A DNA stretch of 64,000 nt, taken from assembly GCF_003667575.1 (NCBI RefSeq), contig NZ_RCUY01000014.1, forward strand, positions 121,244 through 185,243, written 5' to 3'. The translations under genes and the position numbers were made by a program. Source of the DNA: Mycetocola lacteus (GTDB lineage Bacteria; Actinomycetota; Actinomycetes; Actinomycetales; Microbacteriaceae). Below the pieces are notes generated by a model that was given only the letters and a program-made list of their open reading frames with translations, did no database searches and was not told the DNA's origin. This document shows positions 52,776 through 61,100 of the stretch, in pieces. How positions within the stretch are numbered: the first letter of the stretch is position 1; each line of letters starts with the position of its first letter.

Positions 52776-54215
52776 ATGACCGGTATCTCCGCAGATCTTG
52801 CGACCCTTGGCAAACGGATCCGACACTTCCGCACCGCCCGCGGCCTGACCCTCGATCAGCTCGGGGAATCGGTGGGCCTGGCCGGGAGTCAGCTCTCGCT
52901 GATCGAGAACGGAAAGCGTGAGCCCAAGCTCTCCTCCCTCCAGCAGATCGCCCAGACGCTGGGCCTCAATCTGGCCGATCTCCTCACCTCGGAGGCTCCG
53001 TCTCCGCGGGCGGCGCTGGAGATTGAGCTGGAACGCTCGCAAAAGCTCGGGGTCTTCACCGAGCTGGGGCTGCCGCCCATCCGGGTGACCCGTGGCCTGG
53101 CCGACGATGCCCTGGCCTCGATCGTCGGACTGCACCACGAGCTTCAGCGGCGCGCGACCGAGGCGGTGGCCACCCCCGAGGAGGCCCGCCGGGCCAACAC
53201 CGAGCTGCGCGAGAAGATGCGGGCGGTGGATAACTACCTCCCCGAAATCGAGAAGATCGCCGAGGAACGGGTGCGAGCCAGTGGCCACGTGGCCGGCGCG
53301 ATCACCCACCGCACGGTGTCGATCATGGCCCAGCAGCTGGGACTCGAGCTCATCTATGTCAACGACCTCCCCCACTCGGCTCGCTCGGTGACCGACCTGG
53401 AAAACGGTCGCATCTACCTGCCCCCGGCCTCGATCCCCGGCGGGCACGGCCTACGCTCGATGGCGTTGCAGGCGATGGCGCACCGCCTGCTGGGCCACAC
53501 CCGTCCCACCTCCTACGCGCAGTTCCTGTTGCAGCGAATGGAGATCAACTACTTCGCCGCCGCCTGCCTGATGCCGCAGACTGCCGCCGTCTCCTTCCTC
53601 CAGGCCGCCAAGCGTGAGCGCAACCTGGCGGTGGAGGACTTCCGCGATGCGTTTGGTGTGACCCATGAGGCCGCGGGCATTCGTCTCACCAACCTGATGA
53701 CCTCGCAGCTGGAAATGCCGCTGCACTTCCTCCGGGTGGACGAGCAGGGTGCGGTGGCCAAGGTCTTCGCCAACGACGGTCTCCCCCTCCCCTCCGACAT
53801 CACCGGTGCCGTCGAGGGCCAGATCATCTGCCGGCACTGGGCCGCCCGGGCCGCGTTTGAGCGCACCAACCGGACCACCGAGTTCTACCAGTACACCGAT
53901 ACCCCCGCGGGGACCTTCTGGTGTGCCACCCAGACCGGGTCCACGGACGCGGGTGAGTTCTCGATCTCGGTGGGCGTTCCGTTCAACCAGTCCAAGTACT
54001 TCCGCGGGCGCGAAACCTCGATCCGCGCGACCAGCACCTGCCCGGACGCCGCCTGCTGCCGCCGCCCGGCCAAGGACCTGGTAAACCGCTGGCAGGACAA
54101 GTCCTGGCCCAGCGCACGCCTGCACGCGCACATCCTCTCCCCGCTGCCCAGCGGCACTTTCCCCGGGGTGGATGATACCGAGGTGTACGAGTTCCTCGAG
54201 CGGCACGCGGGCTAG
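52776..54215 (+). CDS. ramB: RamB-like regulator of acetate/carbon metabolism
   Basis: 479 residues. An XRE-type HTH (about 10-65: RIRHFRTARGLTLDQLGE, GLAGSQLSLIENGKREP) is followed by an IrrE/ImmA-like region (about 150-300) and the DUF2083-type C-terminal domain with TCPDAACCRRP. This is the RamB (short-chain fatty acyl regulator) architecture; RamB proteins bind next to acetate and glyoxylate pathway genes. Divergent from pckG. Confidence 0.9.
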   Translation: MTGISADLATLGKRIRHFRTARGLTLDQLGESVGLAGSQLSLIENGKREPKLSSLQQIAQTLGLNLADLLTSEAPSPRAALEIELERSQKLGVFTELGLPPIRVTRGLADDALASIVGLHHELQRRATEAVATPEEARRANTELREKMRAVDNYLPEIEKIAEERVRASGHVAGAITHRTVSIMAQQLGLELIYVNDLPHSARSVTDLENGRIYLPPASIPGGHGLRSMALQAMAHRLLGHTRPTSYAQFLLQRMEINYFAAACLMPQTAAVSFLQAAKRERNLAVEDFRDAFGVTHEAAGIRLTNLMTSQLEMPLHFLRVDEQGAVAKVFANDGLPLPSDITGAVEGQIICRHWAARAAFERTNRTTEFYQYTDTPAGTFWCATQTGSTDAGEFSISVGVPFNQSKYFRGRETSIRATSTCPDAACCRRPAKDLVNRWQDKSWPSARLHAHILSPLPSGTFPGVDDTEVYEFLERHAG

Positions 54216-54222
54216 GCGCGGC

Positions 54223-55017
54223 ATGCTGATTCCCACCGAACCGAGCGTCCCGACCGAGTATGTCACCACCGCCGATGAGCTGCGCCTGGCCACCTATCGA
54301 TACGGGGATCCAACCGCCCCCACGGTGCTCGCGGTCCACGGCTTCGCCTCCCACGCCTTTTTGAACTGGGAGCTGAGTGGATGGACGCGTGAACTCACCC
54401 GCGCCGGCTTCTCGGTCTTGGCCTTCGACCTGCGTGGGCACGGATCCTCCGACGCTCCCACCGATCCCGCCCGCTATTCCCTGGGCCTATTTGCCTCGGA
54501 TGCGCGCGCGGTCCTCGCCCACCACGGCGTCGCACGCGCCCACTACCTGGGCTATTCGATGGGTGCTCGCACCGGATGGCGACTGGGCCGAGAGAGTCCC
54601 GAACTGCTGCACGACCTGGTGCTCGGCGGCATGCCCGAGGGCGACCCGCTCACCACCTTTGATGCCCCCGCGGCCTATGCCTACCGCGACCACGGCACCC
54701 CGATCGAGGATGCGCTGACCGCCGGCTATGTCCGCATGGCCGAGGGGGTCCCGGGAAACCGGCTGGACGCGCTCATCGCCGTGGTGGAGGGGGTACGCGG
54801 GGGCGAGCATGCGGCCCTGGGGGCGGCCCCCACCCCACCGATGCTGCTGGCCACCGGCGAGAAGGATGCGGTGGCACCGGGCAGCCGGGCCCTTGCCGCG
54901 GATGCCGGGGCGGAGTTTGTGGAGATCCCCGGCCGGGGTCACCTCAACGCCGTGGGTGCCCGCGCCTTCAAGGACGCGGCGGTCGAGTTTTTGGTGCGCC
55001 ACCGCGACCGGGTTTAG
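54223..55017 (+). CDS. Alpha/beta hydrolase
   Basis: 264 residues. Classic fold: oxyanion VHGFASH, nucleophile Ser in GYSMGARTG, catalytic Asp in GEKDAV and His in GRGHLNAV. It starts seven bases after the ramB stop (ATG at 54223), probably cotranscribed. Substrate is unknown; the cap region is short. The ramB link hints at a lipid or ester, but nothing in the sequence proves it. Confidence 0.85.
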   Translation: MLIPTEPSVPTEYVTTADELRLATYRYGDPTAPTVLAVHGFASHAFLNWELSGWTRELTRAGFSVLAFDLRGHGSSDAPTDPARYSLGLFASDARAVLAHHGVARAHYLGYSMGARTGWRLGRESPELLHDLVLGGMPEGDPLTTFDAPAAYAYRDHGTPIEDALTAGYVRMAEGVPGNRLDALIAVVEGVRGGEHAALGAAPTPPMLLATGEKDAVAPGSRALAADAGAEFVEIPGRGHLNAVGARAFKDAAVEFLVRHRDRV

Positions 55018-55086
55018 TCCCGTGGCAGCCGCCCGCTCCCGGAGACCGATCTCCTCGCGCGGCCGCCTGCATCCTGGCTCAGTGCG

Positions 55087-55863
55087 CTAGTCCTGATCCA
55101 GCTCGCGCAGCAGCTCGTCCAGCTCGTCTCCGCCGGCCATCAGCGCGGTGATCCGCTCGATGCTGGCCTCCTCACGCGGGAACGCTCCGATCGTACGGCC
55201 GCGTCCCAGGATCAGGAATCGATCGGCCACCGGCATCGCGTGACGCGGATTATGGGTGATAAAGATAACCCCGAGTCCGCGCTCACGCGCGTGCCGGATA
55301 TGACGCAGCACGAGGGCCGACTGCTTCACCCCGAGCGCCGCGGTGGGCTCATCAAGCATGAGGATGCGCGCACCGAAGTACACGGCCCGGGCAATCGCCA
55401 CACTCTGGCGTTCCCCGCCGGAAAGGGTCCCGATGGGCTGGTCAACATCACGCAGGTCGATACCCATCCCGGCCAGCTCCCGCCGGGTGATCTCTCGCAT
55501 CGTGGCGATATCCAGCCGGCTCAGCGGACCCCATCCGCGGGTGAGTTCCTGTCCGAGGAAAAAGTTGCGCCAGATCGGCATCAGCGGCACCACCGCAAGG
55601 TCCTGGTAGACGGTGGCGATGCCGCGCTCCAGGGCCTGCCGGGGCGAGGATAGCCGCGTGGGGATCCCATCGATCTCCAGGGTCCCCGAGTCCGGGGCGT
55701 GGTTGCCGGAGATGATCCCGATCAGGGTGGACTTGCCGGCACCGTTATCGCCGAGCACACAGGTCACCGAGCCGGCGTGCACCTCGAGGTCCACATCCGT
55801 CAGCGAAATCACGTTGCCGTGGGTCTTACCCACACCGGTCAGCTTCAGCAGCGGGGCATTCAT
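55087..55863 (-). CDS. Sugar ABC transporter ATP-binding protein (FrcA-like, single NBD)
   Basis: 258 residues, one nucleotide-binding domain: Walker [10 protein letters not shown], signature [15 protein letters not shown], Walker [12 protein letters not shown] and ITHNPRH. A single NBD in place of the duplicated RbsA form is typical of FrcA-type importers. ATG at 55863 overlaps the permease stop by 4 bp. Confidence 0.88.
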   Translation of the reverse strand: MNAPLLKLTGVGKTHGNVISLTDVDLEVHAGSVTCVLGDNGAGKSTLIGIISGNHAPDSGTLEIDGIPTRLSSPRQALERGIATVYQDLAVVPLMPIWRNFFLGQELTRGWGPLSRLDIATMREITRRELAGMGIDLRDVDQPIGTLSGGERQSVAIARAVYFGARILMLDEPTAALGVKQSALVLRHIRHARERGLGVIFITHNPRHAMPVADRFLILGRGRTIGAFPREEASIERITALMAGGDELDELLRELDQD

Positions 55864-56903
55864 CGGATCCTCCCTCGGGCCGCGCGGCGCTGCAGATACA
55901 CGTTGAACACGGTCGCGGCCAGGAGCATCGCGCCGAGGAAGAACTTCAGCCAGTCGGGGCTCCACTCGGCGTAAACCACACCCTTGAGCGCCATCCCGTA
56001 GATCAGTGCGCCGATCGCCGCCCCGATTGCCGAACCGTAGCCGCCGGTCATCAGGCAGCCGCCCACCACCGCGGCGATGATGTAGAGGAACTCGTTCCCG
56101 ATGCCCTCCCCCGACTGCACGGTTTTAAACGCAAACAGCTGGTGCATGGCCAATAGCCAGGCACAGAAGCCCACGCCGATGTACAGGCCGATCTTGGTGG
56201 CGCGCACCGGGACTCCCGAGGCACGGGCCGCCGCCGGGGCACCGCCGGATGCAAAAATCCAGTTACCCACCCGGGTGCGACGCAGAATCCAGGTGGCGAT
56301 GATCACCAGCGCGATCCAATAAAACACGGTGATCTTGATCGTAATTCCGAACACCGGCACGTCGGCCGCAAAGATCTCTCGGCCCAGCTCATAGCCCGGC
56401 GCCGCCTCGATCGAGGGGGTGGCGACCCCGCCGGTCAGCATCCGGGTGACACCGAGGTTCAGACCGGTGAGCATAAAGAAGGACGCCAGCGTCACGATGA
56501 AGCTCGACAGCCGGGTCCGGGTGAGCAGCCACCCATTGAGCGCGCCCACCGCGAGCGCGGCGATCAGCGAGAACAGCACACCCCACCAGATGTTGCCGCC
56601 AAACCAGTAGGCGATCAGCGCGGCGGTCAGGGCGCTGGTGGTCACGGCCACGCCGGCCGAGAGGTCCACCTCGCCGCCGATCATCAGCAGCGAGACCCCG
56701 ACGGCCATGATGCCCACGGTCGACGCCCCGTACAGGATGGTGGCCAGCGATGCGGGCTGGGTGAAGACCGGCGATACCGCGGCGAACACCACAAATAGCA
56801 CCAGGGCCGCGGCGAGCGCCCCGATTTCGGGTCGCACAAACACGCGCTCAAACAGTCCGCGGCCGCGCACCCGCTCGTCGCGAATCAGATCACCGGTACT
56901 CAA
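55860..56903 (-). CDS. Sugar ABC transporter permease (RbsC/FrcC-like)
   Basis: 347 residues, about ten membrane helices, with [20 protein letters not shown] and the loop [20 protein letters not shown]. The start is a TTG at 56903, immediately after the binding-protein stop; no better start is visible nearby. Its Gly-rich segment [20 protein letters not shown] is the usual last motif of the family. Confidence 0.87.
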   Translation of the reverse strand: MSTGDLIRDERVRGRGLFERVFVRPEIGALAAALVLFVVFAAVSPVFTQPASLATILYGASTVGIMAVGVSLLMIGGEVDLSAGVAVTTSALTAALIAYWFGGNIWWGVLFSLIAALAVGALNGWLLTRTRLSSFIVTLASFFMLTGLNLGVTRMLTGGVATPSIEAAPGYELGREIFAADVPVFGITIKITVFYWIALVIIATWILRRTRVGNWIFASGGAPAAARASGVPVRATKIGLYIGVGFCAWLLAMHQLFAFKTVQSGEGIGNEFLYIIAAVVGGCLMTGGYGSAIGAAIGALIYGMALKGVVYAEWSPDWLKFFLGAMLLAATVFNVYLQRRAARGRIR

Positions 56904-56904
56904 A

Positions 56905-57903
56905 TTAGCGGGTACCGTTCTTGGCGAAGCCGGCGATCTTGTCGGCGTCGGCGGAGGTCAGGATCTGCGGTCCGGTCAGCACGGTCTTGCCGCCGCCGAG
57001 GATGTTGCCGTTGGTCTTGTACAGCCACAGGTTATCCAGCGCCTCATATCCCTGCAGGTAGGGCTGCTGGTCCACGATGAACTGGATTTTGCCCGCCTTC
57101 ATCGCATTCACCGCGTCGGCACTGAGGTCGAAGGTCGCCAATTTCGCCGAACTGCCGGCATCAGCGATCGCGTCGATCGCGGACATCGCGAACGGGGCGC
57201 CGAGGGTGACCACATAGTCGATGTCGGGACTGGTCTGCAGCTTGGCGGTGATCGTAGAGGCCACGTTGGTCATGTCCTGACCGTTGACGTAGAGGCGCTC
57301 GACACTGCCGGTGAAGGTTTTGGCGAGGCCATCGCAGCGGGCCTCGTGGCCCACGTTGCCCTGCTCGTGCACCACACACACGACCTTTTTGGCCCCGAGC
57401 TCGTCCAGCTTGGTTCCGGCCGCCTCGCCGGCGATGGTCTCATTCTGGCCGAAGTGGGCCAGCACACCGAGGGCCTGCCAGGCGTCCTCACCGGAGTTGA
57501 TCGACACCACCGGAATACCCGCGGCCACGGCCGCCTTCACCGAGGAGGCGACGGCGTCGGGCTTGGCGAGGGTCACGATGATGCCATCAACCTTCTGGTC
57601 CACCGCCTGATCCACGAGCTGTGCCTGGCGGGCGCCGTCGGGGTCGGAGGAGTACAGCAGTTCGGCATGGTCCTTCTTCGCCGCGGCCTCGGCACCCGAG
57701 CGCACGATGTCCCAGAACGTATCGCCGGCACCCGAGTGGGTGATCATGGCAATCTTCAACTCGGGTCCGGACGCGTCATCCTTCGCCGCCGCACCGCCCA
57801 CACCGGCGGGCCCTCCGCATGCCGCGAGGGTGAGAACGAGTCCGGCACCGGCAAGGGTGGTCAGGGCGCGGCGGGTCCAGGGGCGCAGGGTCACGGTGGG
57901 CAT
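56905..57903 (-). CDS. Sugar ABC transporter substrate-binding lipoprotein
   Basis: 332 residues with a lipoprotein signal peptide ending LAAC near residue 29 and a PBP1/RbsB-like fold (KIAMITHSGAGDTFWDIV, GIPVVSINSG, VVTLGAPFAMSAIDAIADAG). A GTG at 57894 gives better spacing to AAAGGAC than the ATG at 57903, so the true start may be nine bases later. First gene of the transporter operon; no catabolic genes follow, so the ligand cannot be inferred. Confidence 0.88.
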   Translation of the reverse strand: MPTVTLRPWTRRALTTLAGAGLVLTLAACGGPAGVGGAAAKDDASGPELKIAMITHSGAGDTFWDIVRSGAEAAAKKDHAELLYSSDPDGARQAQLVDQAVDQKVDGIIVTLAKPDAVASSVKAAVAAGIPVVSINSGEDAWQALGVLAHFGQNETIAGEAAGTKLDELGAKKVVCVVHEQGNVGHEARCDGLAKTFTGSVERLYVNGQDMTNVASTITAKLQTSPDIDYVVTLGAPFAMSAIDAIADAGSSAKLATFDLSADAVNAMKAGKIQFIVDQQPYLQGYEALDNLWLYKTNGNILGGGKTVLTGPQILTSADADKIAGFAKNGTR

Positions 57904-58140
57904 GTCCTTTAGTTAGGGGAGTCGAACGCGCGGGGCAAGACGCGTGCGGGGGCGTTTCGATCCTACCGTCGTGGGCACGACCGGCGACTCGATCCGGGAT
58001 CCTCGGGTCATCCGTGCACTCCATCCGAGGCCATCCACGGCACGCCCCAAAGCTCGTTTCCTGGAGGCTGACAGAAGTGGACGCTAGGATCGGGGCAATC
58101 CGAACCTATGCCGCGCGGTCGCGGCGGGAAGCGAGACTCC

Positions 58141-58761
58141 GTGGTGGACTCACGATACGACCCGGCATTCCAACGCGGGTATGCCAGCTCGACGGGCATC
58201 CGTGAACCCAAAAAATCCCAGGCTAAAACGGAAATCTCGGCGGCGGCACCGGCACCCGAATCCCTCATTCCCGCACCGTCCTCGACGGCACCGGTAACAC
58301 GCGCCCAGGAGCCCGCCCCGGCCGCGCGGGCCTCCGCACCCACCCCCTCGGTCCCGGCCACGCCGGCGGCCACACACGCCGGATCCCCCCAGACCTGGGG
58401 CCAGCCTCCGGAGGATTCCCTGGACTTTGCGGAATATGTGACACCCAAGCGACGTCGAAATCCGTGGCTGATCACGCTCTGGACCGTGGGCATTGTTGCA
58501 CTGGTCCTGGGTATCTACGGCGTTTTTGCGCAGAGCATGATGAGTCTGTCCGGCGGCTACTACCAGGAGTCGTTCCCGGACACCCCCAATCCCTGGGAGC
58601 CGGTACACGAAACGTTGCGATCGCTGTCTTATCCCTTCACCATTCTCGGCTTTCTCGGAGTCTTCGCCGCGTTAGCCGTCAATGCCCTGCGCTTTGATCG
58701 CATCCACGCCGTCCCGGTTCCGGCCCCCGTTGGTCGCGCCTATCCGGAGGACCTCGCATGA
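58141..58761 (+). CDS. Hypothetical membrane protein upstream of moxR
   Basis: About 206 residues. A disordered N-terminal half rich in Ala, Pro and Ser is followed by two membrane helices (starting near WLITLWTVGIVALVLGIYGVF and LSYPFTILGFLGVFAALAV). The start is uncertain; GTG at 58141 reads VVDSRYDPAFQRGY, and an ATG at 58108 is upstream. Its TGA stop overlaps the next ATG, and it leads a cassette with MoxR, DUF58 and a transglutaminase-like protein. Confidence 0.68.
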   Translation: MVDSRYDPAFQRGYASSTGIREPKKSQAKTEISAAAPAPESLIPAPSSTAPVTRAQEPAPAARASAPTPSVPATPAATHAGSPQTWGQPPEDSLDFAEYVTPKRRRNPWLITLWTVGIVALVLGIYGVFAQSMMSLSGGYYQESFPDTPNPWEPVHETLRSLSYPFTILGFLGVFAALAVNALRFDRIHAVPVPAPVGRAYPEDLA

Positions 58762-58820
58762 ACCAGCACCCCACCGGCCACGCCTACCCGGAAGAGCTCA
58801 CATGAACCAGCCCCCCACCG
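58737..58820 (+). repeat. 44-bp imperfect tandem duplication creating a mini-ORF
   Basis: The sequence from CGCCTATCCGGAGG (58737) to CCACCGG is repeated from CGCCTACCCGGAAG (58781), period 44 bp. Each copy contains GCATGAACCAGC or ACATGAACCAGC. The first copy ends the upstream gene and supplies an ATG (58758); the second supplies the moxR ATG (58802). Confidence 0.88.
58758..58805 (+). CDS. 15-codon mini-ORF between the membrane protein and moxR
   Basis: MNQHPTGHAYPEELT then TGA. Both ends overlap neighbours in ATGA fashion: its ATG overlaps the upstream stop and its TGA overlaps the moxR start. It looks like the by-product of the 44-bp duplication that preserved coupling, with PEEL/PEDL shared with the upstream protein's C-terminus. 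Whether it is translated is unknown. Confidence 0.4.
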   Translation: MNQHPTGHAYPEELT

Positions 58821-59803
58821 CGTCGCCCCCGCAGACTGCGGATGCCTTTCAGGGTTCCGCCGAGCGCATCCTGGAACGCGTAGAAACCGTCATCGACGGT
58901 AAACCCGAGGCCGCCCAGCTCGCGCTGATCGCGCTCCTCGCCGAGGGGCACGTGCTCATCGAAGACGTGCCGGGGGTGGGGAAAACCGCGCTCGCCCGCG
59001 CCCTCGCCGCGAGTGTGGACTGCACAGTGGGGCGCATCCAGTTCACCCCCGATCTGTTGCCTGCCGACATCACCGGTGTGTCCATCTACGATGCCGGACG
59101 TGGGGAGTTTGAGTTCAAACCCGGGGCCGTCTTTGCCCATATTGTGATTGCCGATGAGATCAACCGAGCCTCCCCCAAAACCCAGTCGGCGCTCCTGGAG
59201 GCCATGGCCGAACGCCAGGTGACCAGCGATGGGCACACCCACGTTCTCCCCCATCCCTTTACGGTGATCGCCACCCAGAACCCGCTGGACATGGAGGGCA
59301 CCTACGTGCTGCCCGAGGCTCAGCGGGACCGCTTCATGCTGCGGATCTCAATGGGATATCCGGATGCGGACGCCGAGATGAAGATGCTGCGCCAGCGCGA
59401 CACCACCAACCCTCTCGACTCGATCACCTCGGTCATCAGCCGGGCCGAACTCGAACAGCTCATCTCCTGGGCCCAGCACGTCTTTGTCTCCCCGCTGATC
59501 GAGGCGTATACGGTGGCTCTGATCCGGGCAACCCGGGAACATCCGGACCTCAAGCTTGGTGCCAGCCCGCGAGCGACCCTCCAGCTGGTGCGCGCGGCGA
59601 AGGCCCGGGCGGCGCTGGATGGACGCGATTTTGTCCTCCCCGATGACATTGCCGCGCTGGCTATTCCGGTGCTGGCTCACCGTCTGATCCCGGCTCGACG
59701 GGGTACTGGCGAGCACGATGTCCACACCGGTACGGCCATCGATGAGATCCTGCGCGACATTCTCCGTGTCACCCAGGTCCCGCACTCGGGGCAGGCGGTC
59801 TAG
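58802..59803 (+). CDS. MoxR-family AAA+ ATPase
   Basis: 333 residues. Walker A GVGKTALAR, Walker B IVIADEINRA, sensor 1 ATQNPLDMEGTY and the MoxR lid domain (about 230-333) are present. MoxR proteins act as chaperone-like ATPases, often for the DUF58/VWA and transglutaminase proteins encoded next to them, as here. ATG at 58802 overlaps the mini-ORF stop; an in-frame upstream start at 58682 lies inside the previous gene and is unlikely. Confidence 0.93.
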   Translation: MNQPPTASPPQTADAFQGSAERILERVETVIDGKPEAAQLALIALLAEGHVLIEDVPGVGKTALARALAASVDCTVGRIQFTPDLLPADITGVSIYDAGRGEFEFKPGAVFAHIVIADEINRASPKTQSALLEAMAERQVTSDGHTHVLPHPFTVIATQNPLDMEGTYVLPEAQRDRFMLRISMGYPDADAEMKMLRQRDTTNPLDSITSVISRAELEQLISWAQHVFVSPLIEAYTVALIRATREHPDLKLGASPRATLQLVRAAKARAALDGRDFVLPDDIAALAIPVLAHRLIPARRGTGEHDVHTGTAIDEILRDILRVTQVPHSGQAV

Positions 59804-59804
59804 C

Positions 59805-61100
59805 GTGGCACGCGCGCCGCGGCGGCACTCCCGACACAACGCGCGCTTCGCCCTCACATCGCGAGGGTGGGGACTGCTCATCGTGGTAATCCTGCTCTTT
59901 GTGTCGGCCACCTCACTGGGCTCGGTGCAGCTCATGGCCGCCGGCCTGCTGCTTGCGGCACTGCTCCCCTTCGCGGTGCTCATCGGTCTGTGGCCGATCG
60001 GATCGGTGCGGGTCGAGCGGGTGCACCCGATTTCTACGTTGACCGCGGATGATCGGATGCACATTCGTGTACGTCTGGATGGTCCCGGTGCCCATCGCGT
60101 GGCGGTCTCCGACTGGCACGATCTGCTTCCCTCGGCGCTCCCCCGTGACGAGCTGGTGCCGGAGACACCCACCACCCGCGTGGTACTGCCCGGCGGCGGA
60201 TCAGCTTTCACCGGCGGCACCACGGTTCGCGCCCAGCGTCGCGGCGTGCACACGCTCGGTCCGGTCGAGGCACTCATCGGGGACCCGTTTGGCCTAGTCC
60301 GCGTGCGTCGGCATTTTGGCGGCACCGATCAGATTACGGTCCTGCCGCGTCCAGCCACCCATGTGCCCTTCGGAGGCCTGCGCACGCAGGGTGCGGACGG
60401 CCAGGCCGGCCGGGTATCTCGTCGCGGCGAGTCGGGCCTGGACGATCCGATTCCTCGCGCATATCGCCCGGGGGATTCCATTCGTCGTGTCAATTGGCGC
60501 GCGAGTGCGCGTCACGGCGAGCTGATGGTTCGTCAGGAGGAGTCCACCCCGTCGCCGACGCTGTACGTGGTCCTCGATACCGATGCCGAGCACTGGTTTA
60601 GCCCGCCGGCGCGTGCCTCGTTTGAACCCATGTATGAGTGGGCGGCCGGGGCACGCGATGGGTACGATCCGCTGTTTGAGTGGGCGGTCTCACTTGCGGC
60701 CACCGCCTCGATTGACGCGGCCGCTCACGGTTGGCGTCCCGTGCTCTGCACCGGCGGCACCGTGGTCACCACGCGTGGCCGTGAAACCACCAGCGCCTCG
60801 GCCGAACCCGCGCTGCTGGCGTTGGCCCGGGCCGAGCCCTCCACCCATTCGGTGCCGGTGAGTGCGCTGCACTCGACACTCTCGCGACGGCATGCGGTGA
60901 TCGCGGTTCTCGGTCGGGTGACTCCCGAGGTGGCGGCCGAGTACGCGGCGCTGTGCGCCAAGATTGATTCCGGCACCGCGCTGCTTGTCGCCGATCTGCC
61001 GGTCGAGACGCGTTCGATCCTCGAGACGGCAGGCTGGGTCTGCGTGGACATGCCCTCCCCGGAGCCTCTCCGGCGGACGCGTGAGGGGGCGAAACGATGA
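59805..61100 (+). CDS. DUF58 domain membrane protein
   Basis: 431 residues. Two N-terminal membrane helices (about 20-60) precede a domain with the DUF58 motif IPRAYRPGDSIRRVNWRASAR (residues about 222-242) and a VWA-like C-terminal part (LYVVLDTDAEHW). Such proteins are encoded with MoxR ATPases and transglutaminases, possibly forming an envelope-associated complex. GTG at 59805 one base after the moxR stop. Confidence 0.88.
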   Translation: MARAPRRHSRHNARFALTSRGWGLLIVVILLFVSATSLGSVQLMAAGLLLAALLPFAVLIGLWPIGSVRVERVHPISTLTADDRMHIRVRLDGPGAHRVAVSDWHDLLPSALPRDELVPETPTTRVVLPGGGSAFTGGTTVRAQRRGVHTLGPVEALIGDPFGLVRVRRHFGGTDQITVLPRPATHVPFGGLRTQGADGQAGRVSRRGESGLDDPIPRAYRPGDSIRRVNWRASARHGELMVRQEESTPSPTLYVVLDTDAEHWFSPPARASFEPMYEWAAGARDGYDPLFEWAVSLAATASIDAAAHGWRPVLCTGGTVVTTRGRETTSASAEPALLALARAEPSTHSVPVSALHSTLSRRHAVIAVLGRVTPEVAAEYAALCAKIDSGTALLVADLPVETRSILETAGWVCVDMPSPEPLRRTREGAKR

